Of a stretch of DNA of 64,000 bases, positions 22,274 to 30,373 are shown in pieces; the first letter of the stretch is position 1, and each line of letters opens with the position of its first letter. The notes under the pieces were generated by a model. That model saw only the letters and a list, made by a program, of their open reading frames with translations. It was not told the origin of the DNA and made no database searches. The DNA comes from a virus. A program made the position numbers and the translations under genes. The stretch is from positions 23,831-87,830 of IMG/VR virus record IMGVR_UViG_3300049459_000229; one strand, given 5' to 3'.

Positions 22274-23385
22274 GCACAGCCTATTACAACGAGTTTGATC
22301 CCGGCGCCGCGGCGTGGCTCCGGGAGCTCATCAAAGAAAAACTGATCGCGCCGGGCGTGGTCGACGAAAGGAGCATCGCAGATGTCACACCCGGAGACCT
22401 TGCCGGATTTACCCAGTGCCACTTCTTCGCCGGCATCGGCGGCTGGTCCTACGCTCTCCGACTTGCAGGCGTCCCTGACAGCCGTCGAGTGTGGACGGGC
22501 AGCGCTCCTTGCCAGCCTTTCTCCTCGGCAGGCGAAGGCGCAGGGTTTGATGACGAGCGGCACCTATGGCCCGCCCTCCACCACCATGCCCGCGTCGGAC
22601 GTCCTGCAGAAATCCTTGGAGAGCAGGTTGCAAGCAGCCTCGTCGACCCATGGATCGACCTTGTACAAGCTGACCTGGAAGCCTTGGGTTACGCCGTCGG
22701 GTCGGTCGCGTTCCCGTCTGCGGGCATCGGTGCTCCGCACATCCGCGACCGCTGCTACTGGGCAGGCCGGCTGGGTGACGCCGACCTCCCGCGACTGGAA
22801 GGACTCGGGAGCCGATATCAAGCCGCGCTCGGACAATGGCAAGGAGCGGCTGGATCAGCTGCCCAGGCAAGCGAACTTGTGCGGCTGGCCCACGCCGACG
22901 CTTTGCGACAGCGGCCGGGTGCCGGCGCCGGACTTCACCACCAAGAACCTCACGCTGAACCATGGCGCGGTGCTGACGGGCTGGCCCACGCCGCGCGCGG
23001 CGGACGGCTCGAAGGGCGTGGACCCGACAGCGGACACGCTGCGCGGGACGGATCTGCCGACCACGGCCAGCTGGGCGGCTGGGATCGCCGTGCCGGGCCC
23101 GGCCCGACTAACGGCTACTGGGAAGCTGCTGACTGGCTTGCATGCCGAGACAGCCGATGGCGGCCTGTTGAGCCCGGCACACAGCCGCTGGCTCATGGGC
23201 TACCACGCAGCCTGGGATCGTGCGGCGCCGGGGTGGCAGGACTGGCACGCGTGGCAGGCCTTGATGCAGCAAGCCTTGGTCGAGCAAAGAGCTATCGCGT
23301 GACGGCGCTGCGCGGCTATGGCAATGCGATCAACGTCTACGCCGCGAAAGCATTTATTGAAGCGTTTTACGGAGTATCTGAATGA
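22270..23385 (+). CDS. DNA cytosine-C5 methyltransferase, 371 aa
   Basis: Transfers a methyl group from S-adenosylmethionine to carbon 5 of cytosine in DNA. Motif I is HFFAGIGGWSYALRLAG (residues 51-67). Motif IV is GSAPCQPFSSAGEG with catalytic Cys81. The motif VI equivalent is GEQVA (residues about 117-121), a variant of ENV seen in this phage subfamily. The C-terminal end (RVTALRGYGNAINVYAAKAF) matches the conserved motif X helix 'LRGYGNAI'. The centre from about residue 165 to 300 is Gly-, Ala- and His-rich and less conserved; it overlaps a second conserved frame (22382-23302). It probably protects phage DNA from restriction or marks host DNA. It overlaps rdgC by four bases. Confidence 0.85.
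   Translation: MSTAYYNEFDPGAAAWLRELIKEKLIAPGVVDERSIADVTPGDLAGFTQCHFFAGIGGWSYALRLAGVPDSRRVWTGSAPCQPFSSAGEGAGFDDERHLWPALHHHARVGRPAEILGEQVASSLVDPWIDLVQADLEALGYAVGSVAFPSAGIGAPHIRDRCYWAGRLGDADLPRLEGLGSRYQAALGQWQGAAGSAAQASELVRLAHADALRQRPGAGAGLHHQEPHAEPWRGADGLAHAARGGRLEGRGPDSGHAARDGSADHGQLGGWDRRAGPGPTNGYWEAADWLACRDSRWRPVEPGTQPLAHGLPRSLGSCGAGVAGLARVAGLDAASLGRAKSYRVTALRGYGNAINVYAAKAFIEAFYGVSE
22382..23302 (+). CDS. overprinted frame conserved with phage 'WPTP' proteins, 306 aa
   Basis: In the +1 frame of the methyltransferase gene, starting 112 bases in, an ATG preceded by AAAGGAG (22367-22373, spacing 8) opens 306 codons. The product carries segments I recognise from a widespread phage/prophage protein group: SLESRLQAASSTHGSTLYKL, LTWKPWVTPSG followed by SRLRASVLRTS, repeated GWPTP and GWVTP motifs, and a C-terminal SRWLMGYHAAWDR. 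The group's motif positions coincide with the methyltransferase motifs, so both frames appear constrained. A function is unknown. The strong internal ribosome site and family resemblance argue for translation; it could still be a database-propagated shadow frame. Confidence 0.55.
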   Translation: MSHPETLPDLPSATSSPASAAGPTLSDLQASLTAVECGRAALLASLSPRQAKAQGLMTSGTYGPPSTTMPASDVLQKSLESRLQAASSTHGSTLYKLTWKPWVTPSGRSRSRLRASVLRTSATAATGQAGWVTPTSRDWKDSGADIKPRSDNGKERLDQLPRQANLCGWPTPTLCDSGRVPAPDFTTKNLTLNHGAVLTGWPTPRAADGSKGVDPTADTLRGTDLPTTASWAAGIAVPGPARLTATGKLLTGLHAETADGGLLSPAHSRWLMGYHAAWDRAAPGWQDWHAWQALMQQALVEQRAIA

Positions 23386-23717
23386 CCGCTGGAACCCTAG
23401 GCCCCTGTGCCAAGCTGGAGGTGCGCTGCACCATCATCACGCCTGACGGCAGCCGCTTCGTCGGCGAGAACTGGTGCGCGCACCCTCAGCCGGTCTGCCC
23501 GCGCGCGCCCGGCGAAGGGTATGAGAAGTGCCAGACCATCTGCGGTCAGATCGGCCACGCCGAAGAAGTTGCCGTGATGCTGGCCGGTGATGCCGCGCGC
23601 GGCAGCCATGCCTATGTCGAAAACCACACCCATGCCTGCCGCAATTGCCAGGAAGTTCTGTTCGGCCAGGCAGGGGTCAAAGCGCTGACCATCGGCGCGC
23701 CACCGGAGAAAGTATGA
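23382..23717 (+). CDS. zinc-dependent deaminase-like protein, 111 aa
   Basis: Contains GHAEEVAV (His and Glu near residues 59-61) and, 30 residues later, HACRNCQEVLF with Cys-x-x-Cys. These are the HAE and PCxxC zinc and proton-shuttle elements of the cytidine/deoxycytidylate deaminase superfamily, although the Pro before the first Cys is replaced by Ala. The N-terminal half has three more cysteines (NWCAHPQPVCPRAPGEGYEK) that may form an extra site. A substrate is not evident: free nucleotides or DNA are both possible. It is translationally coupled to the cytosine methyltransferase (four-base overlap). Confidence 0.6.
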   Translation: MTAGTLGPCAKLEVRCTIITPDGSRFVGENWCAHPQPVCPRAPGEGYEKCQTICGQIGHAEEVAVMLAGDAARGSHAYVENHTHACRNCQEVLFGQAGVKALTIGAPPEKV

Positions 23718-23890
23718 CGGACAAGACCTATATGGATGACGTGCTCTGCCCAAGGAAGCACCAGTTCCGACTTGCTCGTCGCGTCGATACGGCCGGGAGG
23801 AGTGTGAGGACGTTCTGCCCTTTTTGTCAGCGGAGCTATCAAATTACCGCCGGCTCTTTGCCGGCTAAACGCCTGAAAGGTAACGAATGA
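23714..23890 (+). CDS. zinc-ribbon-like small protein, 58 aa
   Basis: Cysteines at residue 12 (LCPRKH) and at CPFC (residues about 35-38), plus a nearby His, suggest a zinc ribbon or knuckle. The start at 23714 is in an ATGA overlap with the deaminase-like gene. Basic composition suggests nucleic-acid binding. Function unknown. Confidence 0.65.
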   Translation: MTDKTYMDDVLCPRKHQFRLARRVDTAGRSVRTFCPFCQRSYQITAGSLPAKRLKGNE

Positions 23891-24093
23891 AAAACTGCAC
23901 CAAGGACGACCTGCCCTTCGAATACATCAAGCCGGCGCCGCTGAATCAGCGCGTCATCCTGCTCGAGCGCGACGGCTCGATCGACGTCGGGCCGTGGAAA
24001 GGCCCGACGGTCGGCAGCAACGCGCGCTACATCGGCTGGCATCCGGTGCCGGCGCGTGACCTGGACCTCGAGCGAAAGCTCGAGCTGGCGTGA
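23887..24093 (+). CDS. hypothetical phage protein, 68 aa
   Basis: Short protein with KPAPLNQRVILLERDGSIDV then GWHPVPARD, a pattern reminiscent of the small DUF551-type 'GWxPLPxP' proteins found in phages. The likeness is by eye only. AAAGGTAACG at 23877-23886 precedes the ATG. Confidence 0.65.
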   Translation: MKNCTKDDLPFEYIKPAPLNQRVILLERDGSIDVGPWKGPTVGSNARYIGWHPVPARDLDLERKLELA

Positions 24094-24527
24094 TGGTGAT
24101 GCCTTACCAGCACTATCCGGATCCGGACCTGACCAAGGTCCAGGCGCTGGTCCGGCGCGTCTCCAGCCCGTTCTGGATGCACCGGCCTGAAGCCTGGATC
24201 TGGCAGCGCCCGGACGGCTACCCGCAAGGGTTTGTGGGGCTGATGGACAGCCCCGGGCTGTGCAACTTGCTGTGGTTGTCGATGGCATTTGATCGGCCGC
24301 CGCAGGTCTACGACGCCAACCAGAACGGCCTTTTCCTGCGGCTACTTAGTGGCGCGCGCGATGCGAAGCTGGGCGGTGAGCCGCTGACCGACTGGGCCGG
24401 CCTGCTAACCCTGCAGGAGTTCATCGACCAGCTGCCGCAAGAGGCGGGTCCAGCCGGCACAATCGCGAGCACCTACCCGCTGCTGCGGCTACTCGGCGAA
24501 AGGAGGCTTGGCCATGCTGACGCTTGA
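24093..24527 (+). CDS. hypothetical phage protein, 144 aa
   Basis: Unrecognised protein rich in Trp, Leu and Pro (PFWMHRPEAWIWQRPDGYPQ). Start candidates are GTG 24090, ATG 24093 (shares a base with the previous TGA) and ATG 24099; 24093 is preferred. The final codons overlap the start region of the helicase gene by 14 bases. No catalytic motif is visible. Confidence 0.65.
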   Translation: MVMPYQHYPDPDLTKVQALVRRVSSPFWMHRPEAWIWQRPDGYPQGFVGLMDSPGLCNLLWLSMAFDRPPQVYDANQNGLFLRLLSGARDAKLGGEPLTDWAGLLTLQEFIDQLPQEAGPAGTIASTYPLLRLLGERRLGHADA

Positions 24528-25956
24528 GCAGGTGATCGAGCGCTACCCCTTCCCGCATCCGCTGGGAGGGGTGATGACGCTCGAGCAGATGCAGAAGGAG
24601 GACATCGTCAAGGCGGCATTCTGGCGCCGCGCGCTGCTCGATTTGCCGGTCGGCTATGGCAAGACGGTGATCGGCACCTGCATCGCCCTGATGCTGCAGC
24701 CGCAGCTGACTGTCATCCTGGTGCCGCCGGTCCTGATCGCACAGTGGGTGGCCTGGCTCAACAGCATCCCCGGCGCCGGGTTGGCGCTGGCGTATGACGC
24801 GGCGCCGAAGAAGCGCCGCGCGCTGCCGCTGGAAACCGCCGACTGGCTGATCATGAGCTACCAGGTTTTCAACAACGACATCGATTTTCTTTCCGATCTG
24901 TGCCGCGACGCTGATGTGTTGCTGGAAGTCGACGAGGCGCAGAACCTGAAAGGTCGTGGCGTACTGTTCAAGAACGTGCGAAACTTCTCGTCCGGCCGCG
25001 ACCTGATCACGATGTCGGGCACGATCGCCAGCAAGCCTGGCGATTACTACAGCTACATTAAGCTCAACACGCCGGACGTCTACACCAGCTACACCGCTTT
25101 TGAAAACATCCACGTGCTCGAACGCGACATCTTCAAGCAGCCGAAGGAGTGGCACAACCTCGACCTGCTGCAGACGAACTTGAACATGCGCCGTATTCAC
25201 CGCACGAAAGAGGAGGTGCACTCAAAGCTGCCCAAGGCGAACATCATCCCGATCTACTACGACCTGTCGAAAGAGCACATGGCGCTGTACCGGCGCCTGA
25301 TGGATGAGCAGCTGCTGCTTCTGGAGGACGGCGGCAAGATCGATGCCACTACCGCCACGAAGCTGTATCACGCCGCCCAGCAGATCGTGCTGGATTTCGG
25401 CACCTTCGCCGGCGACCCGGAGAAGCGCTCGGCAATCTTCGACCTGGTCGACGGCATCGCCGATGAAATCAACCTCGGCGGCGAGATTCTGATGGACGGG
25501 AAGGTGCAGCCAGCCAGCAAGCTGATCCTCTGGACCACGCACAGGAGCGTGTCGCGGTTGCTTGGTGAGCACATGGACGCTCACCTTGCACCGCTCGGCA
25601 AGAAGGGTGTAATGGCTTTCTCCGAGGTCGACTCGAAGGCGAATATCCAGCAATTCATGCACGACCCGAATACGGTCAATCTGACTGCACAGCCGAGCAG
25701 CGCTGGCGCCGGCCTGAACCCGCAGTACATGTGCTGGGAGTGCGCATATATCCAGATACCGACTACCACGATTCCCTTCATCCAGTCGTCAGGCCGGATC
25801 GATCGCAAGGGTCAGCGCTACAACCCGAACATCCGGCTCCTGATTGCGCGCGGCACGATCCAGGAGCAGCTGCTGCAGAACCTATTCAAAAATGATGAAC
25901 TTGTCAATAGAGCAGCAGGTTCGATAAGCTCCATCAGAAATTTGATTTTCCCGTAG
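24514..25956 (+). CDS. SNF2-type DNA helicase/translocase, 480 aa
   Basis: ATP-driven double-stranded-DNA translocase. Motif I (Walker A) LDLPVGYGKTV is near residue 42-52, motif II is DEAQ near 140, motif III SGT is near 167, and motif VI is IQSSGRIDRKGQR near 420-433. The Gln-rich 'GR.DRKGQ' form of motif VI is typical of the SNF2/SWI family rather than simple unwinding helicases. It forms part of a phage replication module with the primase-helicase downstream. AGGAGG (24501-24506) precedes the ATG at 24514. Likely roles are replication initiation, fork remodelling or displacement of host proteins; none is proven. Confidence 0.85.
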   Translation: MLTLEQVIERYPFPHPLGGVMTLEQMQKEDIVKAAFWRRALLDLPVGYGKTVIGTCIALMLQPQLTVILVPPVLIAQWVAWLNSIPGAGLALAYDAAPKKRRALPLETADWLIMSYQVFNNDIDFLSDLCRDADVLLEVDEAQNLKGRGVLFKNVRNFSSGRDLITMSGTIASKPGDYYSYIKLNTPDVYTSYTAFENIHVLERDIFKQPKEWHNLDLLQTNLNMRRIHRTKEEVHSKLPKANIIPIYYDLSKEHMALYRRLMDEQLLLLEDGGKIDATTATKLYHAAQQIVLDFGTFAGDPEKRSAIFDLVDGIADEINLGGEILMDGKVQPASKLILWTTHRSVSRLLGEHMDAHLAPLGKKGVMAFSEVDSKANIQQFMHDPNTVNLTAQPSSAGAGLNPQYMCWECAYIQIPTTTIPFIQSSGRIDRKGQRYNPNIRLLIARGTIQEQLLQNLFKNDELVNRAAGSISSIRNLIFP

Positions 25957-25966
25957 GAAATAGCTG

Positions 25967-25972
25967 TAGAAT
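25967..25972 (+). promoter_or_regulatory. possible -10 element before gene 26014
   Basis: TAGAAT at 25967-25972 resembles a -10 hexamer. The only -35-like sequences upstream are TTGATT (spacer 19) and a TTGTCA at 25901 paired with ATAAGC (25924). None matches the shared phage motif well, so this is tentative. Confidence 0.3.
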
Positions 25973-26013
25973 CCGCAGTTCAATAAGCAGTTCAACCGTA
26001 CAAGGAAGGCAAC

Positions 26014-26493
26014 ATGGCAGACTACCGCCCGCTGAACAGAGCTGAAAGACTCAGCCTGCAGTCGCAGTGGCTCAATCACCGCATGGCCGACAGCCCCGCC
26101 TGGAAGGCGGCAGCGCCGCAGCCGCGGCTCCTCTCCGTGAGCGAGAACAAGGCCTTCGTGGCGTGGCTGCCTGGGGCCGACGGCCAGCCCCAGGTTATCG
26201 ACCTGTTGCGCGCGACCGACATCCAGATATCATTCACGACCGGCATCACCGTCACCCTCACCGGCCGTGCCAGCAGCAACGGCTACCACATCAGTACCCA
26301 TCCGCGCGAGATCCTGCCGGGCGTCTTTGCCTGGGTCCCGCCGTTCTGCGAAGTGCGCTTCTGCCCTTATCAGTTCAGCGACCCGGCCAGCGTGTGGCGC
26401 ACCACCCTGCCGATCATCGTTCGGATACCTGGTCAGATCGTCTTCTCGACGCTCAAGGAGTTCCGCGACCAGTGGCCTGGCGTGAACGTGTGA
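26014..26493 (+). CDS. hypothetical phage protein, 159 aa
   Basis: Unrecognised. It has a basic helical N-terminus (MADYRPLNRAERLSLQSQWL) followed by a beta-rich core with IQISFTTGITVTLTGRASSN and a Cys/Pro segment (PPFCEVRFCPYQFSD). AAGGAAGG at 26002-26009 gives a strong ribosome site. Its place between the SNF2 helicase and the primase-helicase suggests a replication accessory role, by position only. Confidence 0.68.
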   Translation: MADYRPLNRAERLSLQSQWLNHRMADSPAWKAAAPQPRLLSVSENKAFVAWLPGADGQPQVIDLLRATDIQISFTTGITVTLTGRASSNGYHISTHPREILPGVFAWVPPFCEVRFCPYQFSDPASVWRTTLPIIVRIPGQIVFSTLKEFRDQWPGVNV

Positions 26494-26500
26494 GGGCACC

Positions 26501-29443
26501 ATGAGCGCATTCCACTACTACCAGATCAAGGGTGGCGAGGAGGGTTGGCAGCCAGTGCCGGTATCGCACCGTGACCAGACCATTGCCGATATCCACCCGA
26601 TGTTCATGACCGTGCTGGCGGTGTCCAAGCTGGTCGACAACCTCACCTACGAGGAAAAGCTGAAGCTGGCCTACATGGGGCCGTTCTACTCGGACTTCGA
26701 CTCGGAAGACGGGACCCTGGTCATCGAGAAGACCAACGAGTACCTCGACAAGCTCGAGGCCCTGGGCGTCAACCTTGCCATGTGCCGGCTGTTCACCACC
26801 GGCGGCCGCGGCTACCACGTCGAGGTGCCAGTCGAGCTTTTCATGGACAAGGTGCCGAAGAATGGCGTGGTCGGTCTGCCCTCGATCTACCGCGAGATGG
26901 CGCTGTCGCTGGCCGTCGATACGCTTGATCTGAAGATATACTCGACCGGGCGCGGCCGCATGTGGCGTCAGCCCAATGTCGAGCGTGACAACGGCCGCTA
27001 CAAGGTGCCGATCACGGTTGACGAGATGCGGAGCATGACGCCGGAGGTCGCGGTGGCGCTGTCATCGCAGCCGCGCGACCCGGTCCCGGTACTGCCGCCA
27101 GCGTTCTGTGTCAAGCTCTCGATCGAGTATTCCGCGGCCATGCAGAAGGTCGAGGACCTGCTGAAAAAGCGCGCCAAGTTCAAGCCGGATCCGCATGTGC
27201 GCGAGAAGGCCGGCTGCGCTTCCATCCAGTACATGATGGCAGGCCTCGGCATCAAGCATGGCGTCGGTTTCCAGGAGATCGCCACCCAGCTGGCGATCGC
27301 CGCGGTGGCGGCCGGCCTGTCGGAGGAGCGCTTCGTTGTCGAGTGCTCGGGCCTGATCGAGAATCACCAGGGCGACGGCAGCCGCTACGGCTCGCCGGCG
27401 AAGCGCACCGAAGAGCTGCGCCGCATGCACCGCTACATGGACGGCAACGCCTGCTATGAGTTCTCGGTCGGTGCCATCAAGACGCTGCTGAACCATCCGG
27501 CGCCGGACCTTGACGGCATCACGACCACGAAGGAGGAGGTCAAGGCCGAGATCGAGCTTGCCGCCACCCAGCTGGACGACCCGGAGCTACAGCAGGATGA
27601 ATATGCGGACGTGGCCAAGGGCGTCACGCTGTCGCGCTACGGCGTGTATGTCGACGGCGAGTTCGGCAAGAAGCGGGTCTGCGCGGTGTCGTTCGACGCC
27701 GCGGCGATCCTCATGTCAAAAGACAGCGACCAGATCATCGGCTACGACGCCGTGGTGCTGGTCAACGGCAAATCGGTAGGCGCCATCACGCTGGAGAGCG
27801 ACATGTTCTCCGGCCTGGTTCCTTTCAACCGGTTCGTGTCGAAATACGGGCACGCCTTTCAGGGCACCGATGCCCAGGTAAGGACGGTAATGATGCGATT
27901 CGTAGAGCAGGCAAAAAGGAAGGGCAATATCAGCTATGTCGTGGAGCGTGAGGGCCTCGACATGATCACCATCCCCCAGCACGAAAACCCACGGCTGCGT
28001 GAGCCCTTCATGATCTGGTCCGATGCGCACGGTGTGCGCCTTGAGCCGGAGATCGAGGAGACGGGCTTGAAGATCAAGTTCGCCGGCTACCCGGATCCGC
28101 GTGGCGTGTTCAAGACCGACATCTCGAATGCGCCGGCGCTGGCCAGTTGGCTGGAGGAGCCGAACAACAAGGAGCTGCTGACCGAGACGCTCGAGCATCT
28201 GTTCAAGTGCCAAAAGCCCGAGGTGCTGGGCAAGATGCTGGGCTGGTATGTGGCCTGCTTCTGGAAGCAGCTGTTTCAGAAGCACTACGGCAAGTTTCCG
28301 CTGCTGCATATCAACGGTCCGGCCGGCCTCGGCAAGACCGAGAGTCAGCTTGGCCTGGCGTCGATGTTCTTCTGGCGCGGCGAGGCGCGGCCGCTCTCGC
28401 CCGGCTCGACCAACTTCGCGCTGCTGCAGCACCTGATGGCGTCGTCCTCGATCCCGCTGATCCTTGATGAATACAAACCGCACGTGATGCAGAAGACGCG
28501 TCTGGACCAGCTCAAGGGTCTGCTGCGCGACGTCTACAACCAACGTGACCAGGCGCGCGGCGGCGGCTCGCGCGAGAGCGATGATTACCGCGTGCTGCAG
28601 TTCTCGCAGATGGCCGCGCCCATGGTGTTTATCGCCGAGGCGGCCGAGGAGGAGGCCGCGGTGATGGAGCGCGTGGTGCTGGTGACGCTGTCCCGCCCAC
28701 ATCAGAGCGAAGGCCTGCGCCGGCATGCGCACTGGCAAGCCTACTGGCGCAATCGCCACCTGCTGGGAATCCTCGGCCAGTACCTTGCGATGACCCTGGT
28801 GGAGGGCGGCGCCGGCGAGCGCTTTGTCGAGGAGTTCGACGAGCTGTATGCGGACGCGAAGCGCCAGTTCATGTTGTCCGAGGAAGACCTGAAGGGCGGC
28901 CTGGAGCCGGAGCAGCTCAAGGAAAAGCAGAACACCAAGGAGCGTCCGGTCTACAACCACACGGTGGCACGCTTCGGCATGCGTCAGTTGCGCAACCTGG
29001 TGAACGATGCGATTGGCCCGAAGTTCGACGGCATCATGGCCGAGATGGAGCAAGGTGTCTTCGCCCGCCTGCACGACCTGCATGCGGCAACGACGCCGGA
29101 GTATATCAAGGTGCTGTCCGAGATTTCCAGCATGAGCCACCACATCGAGGCCGACCGCCAGGATGCGATCCGCAAGAACTACGAGTACGCCTTCGTCGAA
29201 GCAGGCGGGCGCGCGCTCATCGAGATCGCGATCCGGCCGGCCTATCAGCGCTACCGCATGCACTGCCGGGCGACCGGGCTGGAGGCGCTGTTTGGCGGCT
29301 TCGAGAGCTTCGCGCACTCGGTGCAGGACTGCAGCGCGTTCGTCAAGCGTGGTACTGGCGAGAAGCTGCAGGCGCCGGGCGTATTCACGTTTGACGCGGA
29401 TGAACTTGCACGCCTTGGCGTCGACGTATTTAAAAGCAATTGA
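26501..29443 (+). CDS. bifunctional primase-helicase, 980 aa
   Basis: Likely makes primers and unwinds DNA at the phage fork. The N-terminal part (residues about 50-170) has archaeo-eukaryotic-primase features: YSDFDSEDGT with a DxD-type acidic pair near 64-69, GGRGYHVEVP near 100-109, and STGRGRMWRQPN near 148-159. The C-terminal part has a P-loop, INGPAGLGKTESQ (Walker A near 604-617), an LILDEYKPH segment (Walker B-like, near 650) and conserved Arg further on, as in SF3/AAA+ phage helicases. A middle region of about 300 residues links them. The arrangement is that of primase-polymerase/helicase fusions in phages and plasmids. The next gene starts 93 bases on, after promoter P2. Confidence 0.8.
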   Translation: MSAFHYYQIKGGEEGWQPVPVSHRDQTIADIHPMFMTVLAVSKLVDNLTYEEKLKLAYMGPFYSDFDSEDGTLVIEKTNEYLDKLEALGVNLAMCRLFTTGGRGYHVEVPVELFMDKVPKNGVVGLPSIYREMALSLAVDTLDLKIYSTGRGRMWRQPNVERDNGRYKVPITVDEMRSMTPEVAVALSSQPRDPVPVLPPAFCVKLSIEYSAAMQKVEDLLKKRAKFKPDPHVREKAGCASIQYMMAGLGIKHGVGFQEIATQLAIAAVAAGLSEERFVVECSGLIENHQGDGSRYGSPAKRTEELRRMHRYMDGNACYEFSVGAIKTLLNHPAPDLDGITTTKEEVKAEIELAATQLDDPELQQDEYADVAKGVTLSRYGVYVDGEFGKKRVCAVSFDAAAILMSKDSDQIIGYDAVVLVNGKSVGAITLESDMFSGLVPFNRFVSKYGHAFQGTDAQVRTVMMRFVEQAKRKGNISYVVEREGLDMITIPQHENPRLREPFMIWSDAHGVRLEPEIEETGLKIKFAGYPDPRGVFKTDISNAPALASWLEEPNNKELLTETLEHLFKCQKPEVLGKMLGWYVACFWKQLFQKHYGKFPLLHINGPAGLGKTESQLGLASMFFWRGEARPLSPGSTNFALLQHLMASSSIPLILDEYKPHVMQKTRLDQLKGLLRDVYNQRDQARGGGSRESDDYRVLQFSQMAAPMVFIAEAAEEEAAVMERVVLVTLSRPHQSEGLRRHAHWQAYWRNRHLLGILGQYLAMTLVEGGAGERFVEEFDELYADAKRQFMLSEEDLKGGLEPEQLKEKQNTKERPVYNHTVARFGMRQLRNLVNDAIGPKFDGIMAEMEQGVFARLHDLHAATTPEYIKVLSEISSMSHHIEADRQDAIRKNYEYAFVEAGGRALIEIAIRPAYQRYRMHCRATGLEALFGGFESFAHSVQDCSAFVKRGTGEKLQAPGVFTFDADELARLGVDVFKSN

Positions 29444-29468
29444 CACGAGTCAATAAGTTTGCCATACT
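29440..29468 (+). promoter_or_regulatory. phage promoter P2
   Basis: -35 TTGACA (29440-29445), 17-base spacer, -10 CATACT (29463-29468). It aligns with P1 over most of its length: both have TTGACAC-AG and AAGTTTGC just before the -10. It overlaps the stop codon of the primase-helicase and drives the gene at 29537. Confidence 0.65.
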
Positions 29469-29483
29469 GAATTTTCACCCACA

Positions 29484-29510
29484 TGCCGGGCGTGGGATCC
29501 TGACCCGGCA
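29484..29510 (+). promoter_or_regulatory. leader hairpin of the 29537 gene
   Basis: TGCCGGG (29484-29490) pairs with CCCGGCA (29504-29510) around a 13-base loop, inside the untranslated leader that begins near 29476. It has no T-tract, so it is more likely an RNA-stabilising or regulatory hairpin than a terminator. Confidence 0.45.
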
Positions 29511-29536
29511 AGACGATAACCTTAAAGGTAACGAAA

Positions 29537-30352
29537 ATGGCACTGACCCCGAAAACCGCAGCAAACACCCAAACCGCGCAATTCGAAGCTCCGGATGACG
29601 GCAACGTCATCGAGAACGGCGCAACCGACACCCGCAGCGCAGCGCAAGCTCGTCTGGCTGAAGCGGCCGCCCAGCACGCTGCTGCCAAGCCGGCTGAAGA
29701 AGCTAAGCCGTCCGAGAGCCGCGCTGTTGCGGCGCCGGCCCAGACTGGCGGCCAGGTGGCCAAGGCCAAGCCGATGGTCAACCCGCTGGAAACCCTGAAG
29801 AACGCGTTCCCGCTCGAGTTCGACACGCTGCGTCAGCTGGTGATCACCAACGGCAACATCACGGACAAGGCCACCGGCCGCGTGCTGGGCACCAACATGG
29901 GCGCCGAGATCCTGACCTTCCAGGACCAGTGGGTGGTCTCGCCGGGCGTCGACGGCGACGAGGGCAAGGAAGCTGTTCGCTATTCGGATGACGGCATCAC
30001 CACTACCAAGGGCGAAGACGTTCAGGCTTACCTGAACCAGCTGAAGACCTCCGGCTATCCCAAGGCCAACGTTTCCGAGCGCGTGGTGCTGGGCCTGGCG
30101 ATCGTGGAGCTGAGCGCCAAGGGCAAGAAGGAGATGCCGGATCTCGAAGGTACGCTGGCGCAGGTCAGCCTGCCGCCGACTTCGAAAGCTACCTTCAAGC
30201 GCTATCAGATGGACCAGGCCTTCAAGATCGGCAAGGGCTTCATCGATGCAGAGGGTGCCCAGACCGTGCGTATCGACTGTGACGTCACCAAGCGCGGCGA
30301 CATGAGCTGGACGGTCGCTGACTTCAAGCGCTACGAAGGCAACCTCGCGTAA
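29537..30352 (+). CDS. abundant-type phage protein, candidate ssDNA-binding protein, 271 aa
   Basis: The first 80 residues are Ala-, Thr- and Gln-rich and disordered-looking (TAANTQTAQFEAPDDG). The remaining 190 residues form a compact alpha/beta region with no motif I recognise. It has its own promoter (29440), leader hairpin, AAAGGT ribosome site and a strong terminator (30374), so it is set up as a separate, highly expressed unit between the primase-helicase and the exonuclease. Phages with this gene order usually encode a single-stranded-DNA-binding protein here. That role is inferred from position only; the fold cannot be confirmed by eye. Confidence 0.6.
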   Translation: MALTPKTAANTQTAQFEAPDDGNVIENGATDTRSAAQARLAEAAAQHAAAKPAEEAKPSESRAVAAPAQTGGQVAKAKPMVNPLETLKNAFPLEFDTLRQLVITNGNITDKATGRVLGTNMGAEILTFQDQWVVSPGVDGDEGKEAVRYSDDGITTTKGEDVQAYLNQLKTSGYPKANVSERVVLGLAIVELSAKGKKEMPDLEGTLAQVSLPPTSKATFKRYQMDQAFKIGKGFIDAEGAQTVRIDCDVTKRGDMSWTVADFKRYEGNLA

Positions 30353-30373
30353 CAGCCACTCACCACCACCCTC

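Noticed and set aside
27716-29446. Minus-strand frame of 576 codons opposite the primase-helicase
   Set aside because: Antisense shadow; composition (Leu, Ala, Arg, His) is typical of reverse-read GC-rich coding DNA.
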